A DNA stretch of 64,000 nucleotides from Monarcha castaneiventris obscurior (Eukaryota; Chordata; Aves; Passeriformes; Monarchidae), in the NCBI GenBank assembly GCA_026261815.1, contig JAMPIT010000059.1, positions 20,136,001-20,200,000 of the forward strand, given 5' to 3'. The notes below the pieces were generated by a model, which searched no databases, was not told the origin of the DNA, and saw nothing but the letters and a program-made list of their open reading frames with translations. The position numbers and the translations under genes were made by a program. Every line of letters starts with the position of its first letter. Positions within the stretch are counted from its first letter, which is position 1. Shown here piece after piece: positions 1 to 12,126 of this stretch.

Positions 1-559
1 ATTATATAAATTAAAAAATGACATGAGAAATTTAAAAAAAAATTTGTATGGAATGGGGGAGAAGGGAAACATGTCAAATATGCTCAAACTAGCCTATGTG
101 AATAAAAAAATAGACAAGAAGTTGGTGGAAAAAAATGAGATATCCAAAGTCTGACAGTTACTGAGGCAAGGCCTAGGATAAGAACTACAGATGAAAAGAG
201 ACCAGATGAAAATCATTTGGAAAAAGAGCATATCAGGGTAACATAGGAGGAATCTTACATTCATCAGAACACATTTTCTTTCTCATACATGAAGTAAAAC
301 AAAAACAAAAGCAACAACAACAAAAAAAACCCAAAAACCCCCCAAAAAAACCAAAATCTCAACAAACTAAAAGTCTCTGTGGCTTCACAAGCTCAAATGG
401 CAGCAGTTTGCATAGTTAGTCCCCTGTTTCAGCAGTAGGATTCCATGTCATGGAGTTTTCAGGTAAGATAGAGGGAAGGACATTAGGAGGAAGAGAAGCT
501 GGAAACCTACGATTCTAGTCTTAGTTCATTACTTTTAAAATGCAACCTGTATTTATACC
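1..559. other. AT-rich sequence, no gene seen
   Basis: I see no gene or recognisable transposon in this stretch. It contains one low-complexity A/C-rich tract (about 297-357, runs of A broken by CCC and CAA). The open frames are short and have no family resemblance. Confidence 0.5.
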
Positions 560-1172
560 CACAAATGCAGACCCATGTGTCGTGTTTCAAACCCAGTTGG
601 CAATCAAGCACCACACAGTTGCTTGCTCACTTCCCCTCCTCTGGTTCAATGAGGAAGGGAATTGGAGGAGAAAAAGTGGAAAAACTCAAGAATTGAGATA
701 AAGATAGTGTAATAGGGAAAACAAAAGTTGTACACACAAGTAAAGTAAAGCAAGGGATTCATTCACTACTTCCTAATGGCAGGCAGGTATTCAGCCATCA
801 CCCAAAACCAGGACTCCATCACGGGTAACAGTTACTTGAGAAGACAAATGCCATCACACTTAATGACCCCCTATTCCTCTTTCTTCCCTCAGGTTTATAA
901 GCTGAGTATGACTCCCTATGTTATGGAATACCCTTTTGATCCTTTGGAGTCAGCTGTCCCTGCTCTGTCCTCTCTTTCTGTGCACTCCCAGCCTCTACAT
1001 TGGGAGGGCAATACAAGAAGAAGAAAAGGCTATGGCTCTGTGTAAGCCCTGCTCAGCAGTAACAAAAACATCTCTATATTATAAATACTGTTTTTAGCAC
1101 AAGTCCAAAACTGTCTAATATTAACTTCCATGAAGAATGTTAACTCTACCCCAAAACCATCACGTTTTGTCT
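560..1172 (-). mobile_element. ERVL-type avian LTR, solo or fragment, minus strand
   Basis: This is an LTR-derived repeat lying on the minus strand, with its 5' end near 1172. Read on that strand it opens with a GGTTTTGGGGTAGAGTTAA-like head. A block follows that mentions death of no gene but matches, from memory, the head of a very common avian LTR family. A TATA-like TTATAAAC lies on the minus strand (893-900 on the plus strand), roughly 270 bp in, where a U3 promoter belongs. The 1010-1170 part is clearly related to 4380-4541, so two copies of the family occur in the window. No internal retroviral genes flank it. The far (3') end near 560 is a guess and no target-site duplication was found. 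The short open frame at 776-1045 is an accident of the LTR sequence. Confidence 0.55.
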
Positions 1173-3756
1173 TGATTTATTGTGAAAAGCATACCAGAAA
1201 GTAAAATCATTCACCTTGCCTGTCATGTCCTTAGACTAAAGCATTTAGTCTTTTCATTTTTGCTTCTGTTTCTAGGCATATAGTCTAACCATTACTCAAC
1301 TTTCTTTCTGATTTACTGTCACAGTTAGTTTGGAGGTAAGCGGGTGAGTTCATCTGTGCCATTTTCCCCTTCCAACTGCTCCTGATGGCTCTCAATGCTA
1401 TCATTAAACTTGATGCTTTGTCAGCTATTCACTATCTGCAGATGATTCCTCTTTGCATTCATCCTCTTCACCAAGCAAGGTGGCAAAACATGGCACAAGT
1501 GCAGCTGATGTACAAACTGCTGACAGAGGCAGCTCCCTTCCTGAACATCCTAACTGTGACCATATGGTTTAACATTACTTGCTTGCTACCAAAGTAGCTG
1601 GAGATAAAAATGATTACAGCTTATTTAGCCTATATTTAAATTGTTGTGCTGGAGAATGAACAGAAGCTACATCTTGACTTCTCTTAATAATAATAACAGC
1701 AGTTGCAGCTGCTTCTAATTTAACAGCCAAAGAAACTACTATGATAATTTAATAGGATATTCCACATAACAGGAAAAAACTGTTCAACTAGTCATACTTT
1801 TCTCAACTTCTAATTGAGTTAGAATATATATTTTTATAAGAAAACTAGTAACAGTTTAAAGAACATGTCAGCTGATTAATGTCCTGTCAAGTTTTAATTA
1901 ACATCTATGGGTGCATGCTCTGTGTGAACTAGAGCTTCGATCCATGGTGTAAAAAATAGTCTTCTTAACTGAGAAGTTGAATAGGAGCATGCAGGGGCTG
2001 TCTGTATTAAAAAGATCTTTACAACTGGAACAGTGGGGCTTCTTTGCCTTTTATCAATGTTTAATCTCAGAAATCTGTTAGGGGGCTAGCTGGGTGAAAC
2101 ACAATTCTTGTGATGCACTGTGAAAACAGGTTAATGATCTAGTGATTTTTCTCGGCTTTAAAATTTATTTCCTCAGACAATAATTCAATGTATCATGAAG
2201 GGCACCCTAGACTGTCCAGTCTGATTCTCACAGTCATTAGTGTACTGTGGATCAAAGGGATGATTCAAAAAGAAGAATGCCTCAAACACTCACAGGCACT
2301 CACCTGGAGACAAACCTTCCCTGAAGTGGAAAGATGTTTTTGCAGGTTTCTTTGGAGAGATGATAGCATACTAGGTATGCAGGATAGAGGAGGTGAATTC
2401 ATACAGGCCTGGGCTGGTGCACTCAGAGAAGGCTAACAGCCTTGACAGGATGCAGATTTCTCAGATTTGTCTAATTCCATGGAGTTTGTTTTAATATTTT
2501 ATTAGTACTACTATTTTCAACAATACTTTCAGAATGCTATTTTTCCCCATTCTAATGTTGATTTATAATTATGCTTCTGTGCTCAGAAAATATATGCTTC
2601 TATAACAAAAAAAAGAAACATCAGAAAAATTTATGACTTTGTGACTGTGACTGTAACCTCCTGCCAAAAAAAACCACACAAACAAAAAAACCAAACAAAA
2701 AAACCCCACCACTGAAAACCAAAAGACCAAACCTTTTTTTTTGTGGTTAGTTTCTGAAACATTTTACACAATAGTATTAAAATAAAGGCCTATTTCTTAA
2801 ATTATTTTTATAGAGAGATAGGAAATCAGATTCTCATACAAAATAGTCACATGAAATAACCTTCAAAACTATTATATTTCTATGCAGTCTGGGGAAATAG
2901 AATGCTGAAAATTTTAAGAAGTATATCATCACTTGACATCAGTGGAGCATAAGAAACAAACACGTAATGAAATAATGAAAGATCAAACCATGTAGGGAAA
3001 ATCTTTAGTTTTACCATTTAATGCACTGTAGAAAACCACTCAAAGGTTATAGTAGTGAAAATGGGATAAGACTATGTCTGCAACAAAAGTAAGAATTGAA
3101 AATATAATACTCCTATCTTGTTTGAAAAATCAGATGTTTGAAAAATCAGAAGAGCTACTTTGGCTTCACAGTAGCTAATTTCAATAGACACATAACTTTT
3201 TCTCTTGTGTAACTTTTTGGTTCATATCCATGGAAAATAAAGAAGGGATTTGGCTATAAATAGTTTCAGTGACCAGTAAAAATGGATTCTTGCACCATTT
3301 TATGAGGTCTTGAGTCATCATTTTTTATCTCCTATGAGGAAAGAAAAAATTATATTCTGTATTTTCATAGCTGGTATATGGCTTTGCAGAACCATTTTTA
3401 TTTCTACTGGTGTATATTTCTTTGAAAGGATTTTATTCTCAGAACTGACCATTATCTGTTCAGTTTGGTTTTGAGGTCAATTGGTTTTCATTCCTAGCTA
3501 CACTGGATTTTCCGCTGGCTACCATCTAGTGCAAGCTTCCTCCAGTTCCAATCCAATAAAGATTTTAATGTTGTCTCCTAGGACAGGCTTTGCATTCAAC
3601 TTCTTTAACAAGTCACATTAATACAGAGAACTGTAATAAGGTGAAAAGTAAATATTTATGACTGAAATTCTACTATTTTTTTCTCCCCCCAAATTTTGAG
3701 AAAAGTACATAAAAGATAGAAGCAATACTTGTTTCCAGTCCTGTAGAAGAGAATAA
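1173..3756. other. unannotated AT-rich sequence with an A/C-rich tract
   Basis: I found no gene, RNA gene or transposon here. An A/C-rich low-complexity tract occupies about 2664-2735. Open frames at 1385-1597 and 2188-2436 are short and look like chance. Confidence 0.5.
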
Positions 3757-3840
3757 CATGGAGTGGAATGGAATGGGATAGAATAGAATAGAATAGAATA
3801 GAATAGAATAGGATAGGATAGAATAGGATAGAATAGAATG
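3757..3840. repeat. GAATA-type pentanucleotide microsatellite
   Basis: Tandem ATAGA/GAATA units with some GGATA variants directly abut the 3' end of a minus-strand CR1. CR1 elements end in short ATTCT-rich repeats, so this array most likely grew from the CR1 tail. Confidence 0.85.
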
Positions 3841-4325
3841 TCTCATTTGGAAGGGACCTAAAATGATCCTTTAGTCCAATTACCTGACCATTTCAGGGCT
3901 GACCAAAAGCTAAAGCATGTTCTAAAGAAGGTTATCCAAATGCCTGTTCAACACTGGCAGGCTTGGGGCATTGACCACCTCTCCAGTGTTTGACTACCCT
4001 CTTAGTAAAAAAAATGCTTTCTAAGGTTCAGTCAAATCTTGCCTGGTGTACCTTTGAACCATTTCCACACATGCTGTCACTGGATATGAGGGAGAGGGGA
4101 TCAGCACATCCATCTCAATGTCCCATCTTCAGTAAGATGTAGAGAGAAATAAGGTACCCCCTCAGCCTCCTTTTCTCCAAACTGCGTGAATCCAAAGTCC
4201 TCAGCTGCTCCCCACAGGACATTCCTTCCAGCCCTTTCACCAGCTTTGTTGCCCTCTTCCAGACACAGCCAAAAACCTGTACTCCAACCTGAAATGTTGG
4301 AGCCAAGAACTACATACAGTAGTCT
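3841..4325 (-). mobile_element. CR1 retrotransposon, 3' part, minus strand
   Basis: The plus strand starts with a GGAAGGGACC-type block followed by the typical reverse complement of the CR1 3' UTR and the end of ORF2. The blocks for the Leu-Phe-Ser-Leu-Glu-Lys-Arg region (around 4160-4190) and the region upstream of it (up to about 4320) are recognisable on the minus strand. It is 5'-truncated, as most CR1 copies are, and too diverged to encode anything. The open frames on both strands at 4101-4349 are shadows of this element. Confidence 0.85.
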
Positions 4326-4327
4326 AG

Positions 4328-4541
4328 ATGTCTCCTCCCACGTTTCCATGCAACCCCAGCCTCCTCACCAGTGTGGCAGTATGGGAAAGAACAAAGGACT
4401 TGCTGTTGTGCAAGCACTGTTAAGCAGTGTCTAAAGCATCCCTGAATTATCAACACAGTTCCCAGCACAAGTCCAAAACATAGCCCCATACTAGCCACTC
4501 TGAAGAAAATGAACTCTATCACAGAAAAAAACAGCATACAA
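4328..4541 (-). mobile_element. ERVL-type LTR fragment, same family as 560-1172
   Basis: This segment carries the same ordered landmarks as 1010-1170: a GCAAGCACTG block, a TTATCAACAC block, AGCACAAGTCCAAAAC, and a terminal GAAGAAAATGAACTCTA block. Only the 5' (head) part of the LTR remains; the TATA part is missing. It sits immediately beside the CR1 piece ending at 4325, which suggests one inserted into or beside the other, or that a deletion joined them. Confidence 0.6.
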
Positions 4542-7500
4542 CATCGTGAAATACATCTATGTTTTGGCCTTGTCTGACATGTTTTCTAAGAAGAATTTAC
4601 TCCCTTTCCTTTAGTATTTCAGAAAAACAAAATCAATGTAAGTAAGGTAGAACAAAACCAAAAAAAGCATGATGAATAGCATTTCCTTTTTCCCAGTTTT
4701 CACCATGGTATTTAAATGCCTCCCAATCCTGCATTTCCTTTTTTCCTTTAGACATCATAAAAATAAAATAAAGAAAAAAATAATCAGAAAACACAAAACC
4801 CAGAAACAAAGCAAAACTAAGGTTAAAAGATTCCATAAAGAAAGGAATCATCTGTTACACATGCATAGTTCAATCTGATCATTAGAACATATCTTGCCTC
4901 CCACTACTTGAATGACCTGATCAAACATTTACATCCTCCATGAAGCTATAAGAAAATAAGAATTCTATGACTCAGAAAGATCTTATGAAAAGCACAATCA
5001 CAGATTAAACATGCAAACAAAGAAACTTATTTTTCCAATCTACTGCCCATTGGCAAAAGAGATCTTGGTTTTGGTGTTGGTTCCTTTTTTTCTTCCACCG
5101 ACGCATATATAGATATATGACTGACATATAGATAATAGGTTCTGCTCCACTGAATTATACCCATATGAAAAGAGATATACAAGCAAATAAAATTATTTTA
5201 CACATGGGGACAGACTTCAAATGCATTACCAGCTTCAACAGAAGCAAGACATTCTGTTACTAAAAGTATTTGGGGGATTTTTTTTCTTTAAACAACTACT
5301 ACCTCTATTGTGACTACAATTCACTCTAAAGTGCCTACAGCTACTGAGGAATATACTGTTTTCTAAATGTTATATTACAGTGAAGTTTCTTTCAAATTCT
5401 GATGCTCTTGGGTTTCACACTAGCCAGAAGGCAATTTCAGTGCAGAGCAGCAGATCACAAAATGTGATTCTACTTCTAGATCTAATATCACCTGGAATAA
5501 AAGCCCAGACCACACAGTCTCTCACCAAGATTCTTAGCTGAAAGGTACCAAACCTTCTCATATGGCAAAATGATCCATGGAATGTAGTTTGTATGCCTGT
5601 ATTTGATCCAATGCCAAGCTAGTAACATTGATAAAATTCTCTGTTATTTCCAAAGACCAGTCTATTTCATGGAAAAGGTCTAGGTTTCCCTAATGGGAGC
5701 TTTTATGTGAATATGAACATTTTAAATGCCACCCCTAAGTTCTAAATTATGGGTACCAGCTCTGACAAAAACACCCCTCTGTGGCCTCAGCAGGCAATTA
5801 TTACCATATCTAAATTTAAAGTCCTTCTGAGGTTTAGTATCAGTGTCAAAAGCGGCAGTGTTAACCAAGACACTTATAACTAGACCACGTTGCTGAAATA
5901 CAAGGTAGTCTGGGAACAGTAAAATAATTATAGCTTGCTGCATAACAGAATGTGACAAGTTTCACGCATCTCTTATTTCTCAAAGTGATGGTGTGGAATA
6001 GAACCTTTTTATATACGTTCTTTCTTCCATGTGTCTCCTTATTTTACTCTTTGTGCACTGGCAAAGCAGGTGATGAACTTGCTCTGTACACTGGCATAAA
6101 GAACCTCTGCCCCCTACCCTTTGCTCATGCCTACCTTCATTCTTCAACTATTAAATGAGTATTATTTTTCCATGTCTACTGTTATTTTCTGATAGACAAA
6201 TGATACTGCTTTTGATACAGCCGGGAAAATTGCTTTATTAGGAAGTGGTAACTACCTTTAGAACAGTAAAATGACAGTGGTGTGCTATCCAGGAGAAGCA
6301 ATGCAGGCAGAGTGATTGGCCAAAACTAAAGATGTATGTCTTACTGCAATTATCAATAAGTAGTAAAATGAGGATCCTGTTAGAATATATGGTGTCTTCA
6401 TGGATTATTCCAGGAAAAAACCCTAACGTTGTATGTACAAAAGCATACTAAAGCTAGAGGGAAGTCATTAAAGAACACCTAATTGCTTTAATTTTGAGCT
6501 TTGTACTCAGAACTGGTATGGCTTTTTTAATACACAACATATTTAAAGCTTTTATTATTATTCATGATATAGGATGACCCTTCAGAGTCTTCTTAGGATT
6601 TACAAAAGACTGATTGTTAAACAAGAAGCAATAACCTACTGATCTTTAAAGAGGGAGAGGATACACAGACTGTCACTAAACACATCAAAAGGAAGCTAAA
6701 TCCACAAGTTAATTAAATGTGTCTACAGATAAACATAGGCAGACTAAAATATGTTTCAGAAGAATCTCTCTATGTAGTGCATTCATTACTTTGACATATT
6801 TGTTACCTGAATAAATATAACATTCTTCAGACTCCATTCATCTTCTGCCTCACTAATGAAAGTGCATCCGACAAACTGAGTTAATTATCCTTGCTCCATA
6901 GTAACCCTGCGAATATCCCCAGGAAAGTATCTGAGGTTTTCATTCAGTGCCAGAGTACCACAAAAACAGGGTTGTTAGAATAGATGGAGTTGGATTGCTG
7001 TCAGAAATACTTTGACAAATCAAAGCATTAATCCTGCTTATTGCTTTTCACTATCAGGCACCACATTTCACCCCTGGATGAAGTTTTGATCCATAATTTT
7101 TTAAAAATCCATTAATTCAAATTTACTTAATGTGCAATCACAAAAGTTTTCTGTCTGACCATTTGTTCTTTTAGTAGAAACTTTATTAGAGAAACTCTGG
7201 AACACAAGGTTGCCATTGTATCAAAGGCTTTGGATCATGCCTCTGTCTTCTAGCAAAAAGATTTTTAAAACTGTATTTTTCTTCAGAAAACCTAATACTT
7301 ACATGTGCTTAAAGGAGTCCAAAAGCTAGACATTCAAAGAAAATATAGTTCATCTTCGGAGTGGTGGTTATGTTACAAAAATCTTCAGATTTAATATTAT
7401 ATTACTTCAAGAAGAGTTACTGTGATTGACTTTCAGCACAGTTCCTATATTTTTTTCAAAGAAATGGGGACTTTGAAAGAGAAGGAAAAATCCTTTACCT

Positions 7501-8263
7501 GCAGGTAGTTCTTTTTTGTTGGTGGTGGTATTTCTTTTCTGTTTGTCTGCTTGCTTGTTTGTTTATCTTTTTCATAACTCATTGACCATTTCCTTAAGAC
7601 CACTTATTCTTATTTGTGAAAACTCCAGAACAGCACCTTGGCCATTCAGAGAAAAATTCCAATTTGTCAATTCTCCATTCCATGGCATAAATTCATAAAC
7701 CTGATGTTTATTAGGAATACAAGTATATTCCGTTATACTGAGCACAGCTTCAGTACATGGCATTGAATGTAAACAGAAGACATGGTATAACTACAAATGT
7801 AGCCTATATTCAGAGATGAACAAAAGTAAAAAAAATACCTATAGATTCCAGGAAGCTTAAGGAAAAAAGCTTTGAAATGAAAAGTATAGAAGCACTCTTA
7901 AGCTACTATATAAATTATGCTGTATTTGACAGAAATTGAACTTTAAATCTGAGAACAGTAAAATAGCAGAGTAACCCAGTAGCAAACCAGGCATGAAAGC
8001 TAAAGCAGTGTTGCCAGGTTTGGAAATTACTGCAATTTAATTACATTCCAGTAGAGCCTCAATAGATCTAGGGAAGCCTGTGCAGGTGAGGAGTACCAAC
8101 AGAAGAAACAGAAACTGTGTTCATGGTATGCAGCAGTTAGGCAACACTTTCACTCCCAAGAAGCTGCTCCGAACATTATTCTGACTGAAATGTAATTCTT
8201 CATCTCATATATACAGTGGGTTTCATCCAGCTCCTTCTCAACTATTGATAGGTTTTTGGTTCC
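4542..8263. other. unannotated AT-rich sequence
   Basis: Nothing with recognisable coding or transposon features was found in these 3.7 kb. Open frames (for example 5722-5958 minus, 5952-6158 plus) are short and not family-like. A T/G-rich low-complexity patch lies at about 7510-7575. Confidence 0.45.
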
Positions 8264-8328
8264 TTAGTGGGCATTTTGGAAGATTCATCACTGATTGCTT
8301 TGTACATATTACAGCAGAAAATGAAGGC
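8264..8328. repeat. direct repeat, copy A
   Basis: This 65-bp segment is repeated at 9616-9680. The last 31 bases (from CTTTGTACATATTACAG onward) are identical in both; the first half differs by small indels and substitutions. No known repeat family was recognised. Confidence 0.85.
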
Positions 8329-9539
8329 TGGGTAGGATATATTTTTTATTTCAACCCTTTGCCTGAAGTTTTTTCCCTAGTTCTGTTAATATACTGGTGT
8401 GTACTTTGGTGAATAAACTTTATCAAATACCAATACTGCTTTTCTTAGGTCACATATCCTACTGCTCTTCACTTACATTAATAGTGCTATCCAAATTTAC
8501 TGCAGCTTACTGTTTTATAGTATGTTCTGTACTATTTTCCCATTTACCTCTACTTTATTTTGTTGAAATATTTCTATTGTCTTTCCAGGCTGAGAATAGT
8601 TCATAGAGTTGCATTGAGAAAACAAGAGAGCCAGCAGACATTCTCAGATCTATAACCATGACGTGCTGATGACATGGAAAAGCCATGCAATGAGAGTGAC
8701 TCAATTCAGCAAACTATAGACTTGAATTAAAAAGCATATAGTAACAGATTTTAATCAAGTAAATTAGGAAACTGCTCATAAAAGTACATGAAAATACCTC
8801 ATATTAGAATGAAATTATGGTTATTTCGTCACTGGAAGAGCATGAAAAGTATCAAAATTTGCACAGGAATGTTTTTCAGTAAATGATACAATTACCTAAT
8901 TAACACAGAAGAAAGAAAATAAAAGCTAGAATGTTTAGCAAGTCATATCAAAGCCTGGAAAGAGAAATTCTTATCCCTCTTCCCTGATAGTTAAATTGTC
9001 TTAAATTAAATTCATTTGTATTGAAAAAATATTTTAAAGTAGTTTCAAAATGTGACATCATAAATTGTTTTGACTGCAAACTTCACACTTTCAGTCTATC
9101 AAGACAGCTAAAAATTTCTCACTTTTGGTATAGCTGAGATGAAATCTCTCCTACATACAGCAGCACAGGAAGGACAGAAAAAGTGCCTAAATGCAATTTT
9201 GTTGAAATATATGAGAAATCCTTCCTTATTCACTTTGATAAGGCCATGATTAAGAACAACATTCTGTCAGACCCAAAGGGGAAAAAATATCTGTAATACT
9301 GCTGTGATAAAGTATACTGCCAATGTTTCCCCATTAAATATGTTGCAAACATAACTCTTCCTCTGTGATATGAAGTTGAAAATTAGCTTTCATGTCAGTG
9401 CTACTAAATCAAAGCAGATTTGTAGCAAGCATAGAATGTTTAAAAACTTAATTAGTTCACTCACTATTAATTGAAAATACCAAAGGAAATGGCTTTCCAG
9501 TGACAGAACTCTAAATTTCCAAAGTCTTGAAATAACATC
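8329..9539. other. unannotated AT-rich sequence between two direct repeats
   Basis: No gene or known transposon is visible. The segment separates the two copies of the 65-bp direct repeat. Confidence 0.45.
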
Positions 9540-9586
9540 TGCAGTTCTGCAGTTCCGTACTGACAAGTTCTGCAAGTTCTGCAGTG
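9540..9586. repeat. short degenerate tandem repeat (GTTCTGCA units)
   Basis: Four or five imperfect copies of a GTTCTGCA unit lie in a row, interrupted by GTACTGACAA. It is too short to count as a minisatellite. Confidence 0.7.
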
Positions 9587-9615
9587 CCCCCAGTTCAAAA
9601 AAATTTTATAGAGAG

Positions 9616-9680
9616 TTAGTTAATGGGCATTTTGGAAGGCTTGCCACTGCTTTGTACATATTACAGCAGAAAATGAAGGC
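9616..9680. repeat. direct repeat, copy B, abutting a CR1
   Basis: Second copy of the segment at 8264-8328. It ends exactly where the CR1 ORF2 homology begins, and the shared AGGC at the junction is a microhomology. Confidence 0.85.
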
Positions 9681-10946
9681 ACATGGAAAATAAGGAAGTG
9701 ATTGGGGATAGTCGGTGTGACTTCACCAAGGAAAAATCATGCCTGAAAATATGGTGACTTTCTACGATGGGATTAGAACATCGGTGGATAAGAAAAGACA
9801 AATTGGTTTCATGTATCTGGTCTCATGCAAAACATTTGATTCTTGACATCTTTGTCTCTAAACTGAAGAGACATGGATTTGACAGATGGAACACACAGTA
9901 GATAGGGAATTGGCTGGATGGTCACCCTCAAAGATTTGCAGTCAATGGCTTGATGTCCAAGTACAGAGTAACAATGAGTGGCGTTCCTTGGGCATTGATA
10001 TTGGGATCAGCATCATTTAACATCTTTGTCAGCGACACGGGCAGTGGGATTGAGTGCACTCTCAGTAAATTTGCAGATGACACCAAGCTGTGAGGTGCAG
10101 TCTACATGGTGGAAGGAAGGGATGCAAAATCCAGAGGAACCTTGACAAGCTTGAGAGATGGGCCTGTGAAAACCTCACAAGGTTCAACAAGGCCAAGTGT
10201 AAGGCCATGGACATGGGTCAGGACAACCCCAAGCACAAATACAGGCTGGGTAGAAAATGGATGGAGAGCAGCCTTGAGGAGAAGGACTTTGGGATGTTTA
10301 TGGATGAGAAACTTACCATGACCCATCCACATGCTGGGTCCAGAGAGCCAACTGCATCCAAAGCAGCATGGCCAGCAGGGCAAGGGAGGGGATTGTGCCC
10401 CTCTACTCTGTACTTGTGAGACCCCACCTGGAGTACTGCATCCAACTCTGGGGTCCCCAACATAGGAGGTACATGGACTTGTTGGACTGAGTCCAGAGGA
10501 GGGTGACAAAGATCATAAGCAGGCTGGAGCACCTCTCCTTTGAAGACACACTGAGAGAGCTGGGGTTACTTAGCCTGGACGAGAGAAGGTTCTGGGGAGA
10601 CCTTAAAGCCCCTTCCAGTAACTGAAGAGAGACTACAATAAAGTTAGAGAGAAACTTTGTAAAAAGGCAGAATGATAGGGCAAAGGGGAATGTCTTCAAA
10701 CTGAAAGAGGGTAGATTTACATTGGATAACAGGAAGAAATTCTTCCCTGTGAGGATGGTGAAGCACAAGAACAAGTAGCCCAGAGAAGCTGTGGATGCCC
10801 CATCCACAGAAATGTTCAAGGCCAGGTTAGATGGAGTTTTGAGCAATCAGGTCTAGTAGAAGGAGTCCCTGCCCATAGCAGCGGTGTTTAAACTGGGCAA
10901 TGTTTAAAGTCCCTTTCAACCCAAACCATTTGATGATTCTATAATA
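9681..10946 (+). mobile_element. CR1 retrotransposon, 5'-truncated, with broken ORF2 (reverse transcriptase part)
   Basis: CR1 is a non-LTR retrotransposon whose ORF2 encodes an endonuclease and a reverse transcriptase. This copy starts within ORF2, at the His-Met-Glu-Asn-Lys-Glu-Val-Ile-Gly region, and runs through the palm to the C-terminus and 3' UTR. Visible landmarks are a Ser-Gly-Val-Pro block (about 9985), the catalytic Phe-Ala-Asp-Asp (10070-10081) followed by Thr-Lys-Leu and then a stop, the Leu-Glu-Arg-Trp-Ala region (about 10155), and the Pro-Lys-His-Lys-Tyr-Arg-Leu block (about 10230). The frame shifts after the stop at about 10090 and stops recur, so it is dead. The 3' end is a degenerate GATTCTAT tail near 10940. 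The endonuclease half is missing. Open frames on either strand between 10090 and 10846 are parts or shadows of this element. Confidence 0.92.
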
Positions 10947-11648
10947 GAGGACCTTCTTCAGGAGGAAACATAAATATATGACAAACATCTGCTGTTTAAG
11001 CATAGAAACTTTAACAAAAATGAATGACCTATTGAGAAAATGAAAAAGATTCAGAGAAAGTTGAAAATATTTTCAAAAAAGGCAAATTGGGAAATTTCTT
11101 CACTTGTTTACAGCACAACAATTCATTAGGAGAGTGCTTATTCTTCTGAAGCAGCTACCAGTTTACTGGTAATGATTCCCAGATGAATAGGAAGCAGACT
11201 GATTTCTACATTAAGAGAAAGCAGTTAAAAGTGATGCAATGGCAAAATGGTTTCTACAAAAGAACAATATACATATGAGATAACAAAGGACTGTGTGATC
11301 AAAATAGCGCGGAATGCATTTAAACCTGTTTAAACTGTAATTAGCCTGTATTAAGATATCTTGTAGTCTTTTTGAATGTCAGTCTTCCTGTATTATAAAT
11401 TCAAACTGATGGAAGCAATGAAACCAAGTTTTTTCAGATGATAGATATTAAAACACAATTGAAAATTGAGCAAGGAGTTTTAATAGCGTTTCAGAAATAT
11501 GCCCCTTCCCCATCTCCAACACTCCTCAGCATGCTGTAAATTTTAAGGGGGTTTTTGAAGTATTTTAGTTCCTGTACAAAAATCTGGAGAAGCCTTTAAC
11601 ATTTTTCTGTCTTCTAACAGGCTAAATGTGAACCTTAATTATATATCA
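10947..11648. other. unannotated spacer between two CR1 elements
   Basis: AT-rich sequence with no gene or known repeat recognised. Confidence 0.45.
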
Positions 11649-12126
11649 TACAATCATAGAAGCATAGAATGGCCTGCGTTGGAAAGGACCTTAAAAATCA
11701 TCTAGTTCCAAACCCCCTGCCATAGACAGAGAGCCTTCCACTAGACCACATTACTCAGAGCCCCATCCAGCCTGGAAGACCAGGGGTGAGGAGTCCACAA
11801 CCTGTCTGGACAATCTGTTTCAGTGCATCACCACCCTTACAGTAAAAACTGAATTCATAATATCCATTGGCAACTTATCCTTCTTCATCTTTATGTCATT
11901 ATCCCTTGTTCTATGACTACACGCCCTTGTGAAAAAATCCCTCTCCATTTTTCTTGTAGGCCCCCTTCAGGTACAGGAAGGCTGCTATAAAGTCACTTTG
12001 AAGCCTTCTCTTTTCCTGAACAACCCAGTGCTTTCAGCCTGTCTTTATAGGAGAGGTGCTGCAGCCCTAGGGTCAGCTTAGTGGTCTTTCTCTGGACTCA
12101 TTCCAACAGGTCCGAGTCTTTCTTGT
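11649..12126 (-). mobile_element. CR1 retrotransposon 3' part, minus strand, split by an LTR
   Basis: The plus strand begins with the reverse complement of the CR1 terminal repeat (CAATCATAGAAGCATAGAAT) and a GGAAAGGACC block, then reads back through the 3' UTR into the end of ORF2. CR1 homology runs without a break up to the CTTGT at 12122-12126, is interrupted by the LTR at 12127-13593, and appears to resume for a few bases after the second CTTGT (13594 to about 13608). The LTR is therefore younger than this CR1 copy. No coding capacity remains. Confidence 0.88.
12122..12126. repeat. target-site duplication CTTGT, left copy
   Basis: It matches the CTTGT at 13594-13598 exactly. The two copies bracket an insertion that begins TG and ends CA. 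Duplications of 5 bp are typical of ERVL-class integration. Confidence 0.75.

Noticed and set aside
297..360. Telomere-like (CCCTAA-type) repeats
   Set aside because: The A/C-rich tract lacks a regular TTAGGG period; it is only low complexity.
10090..10846. Several open frames up to 147 codons on both strands
   Set aside because: They are pieces or reverse-strand shadows of the CR1 ORF2 and 3' UTR.
8264..10946. Target-site duplication of the CR1 formed by the 65-bp repeats
   Set aside because: Both copies lie upstream of the CR1 rather than flanking it.
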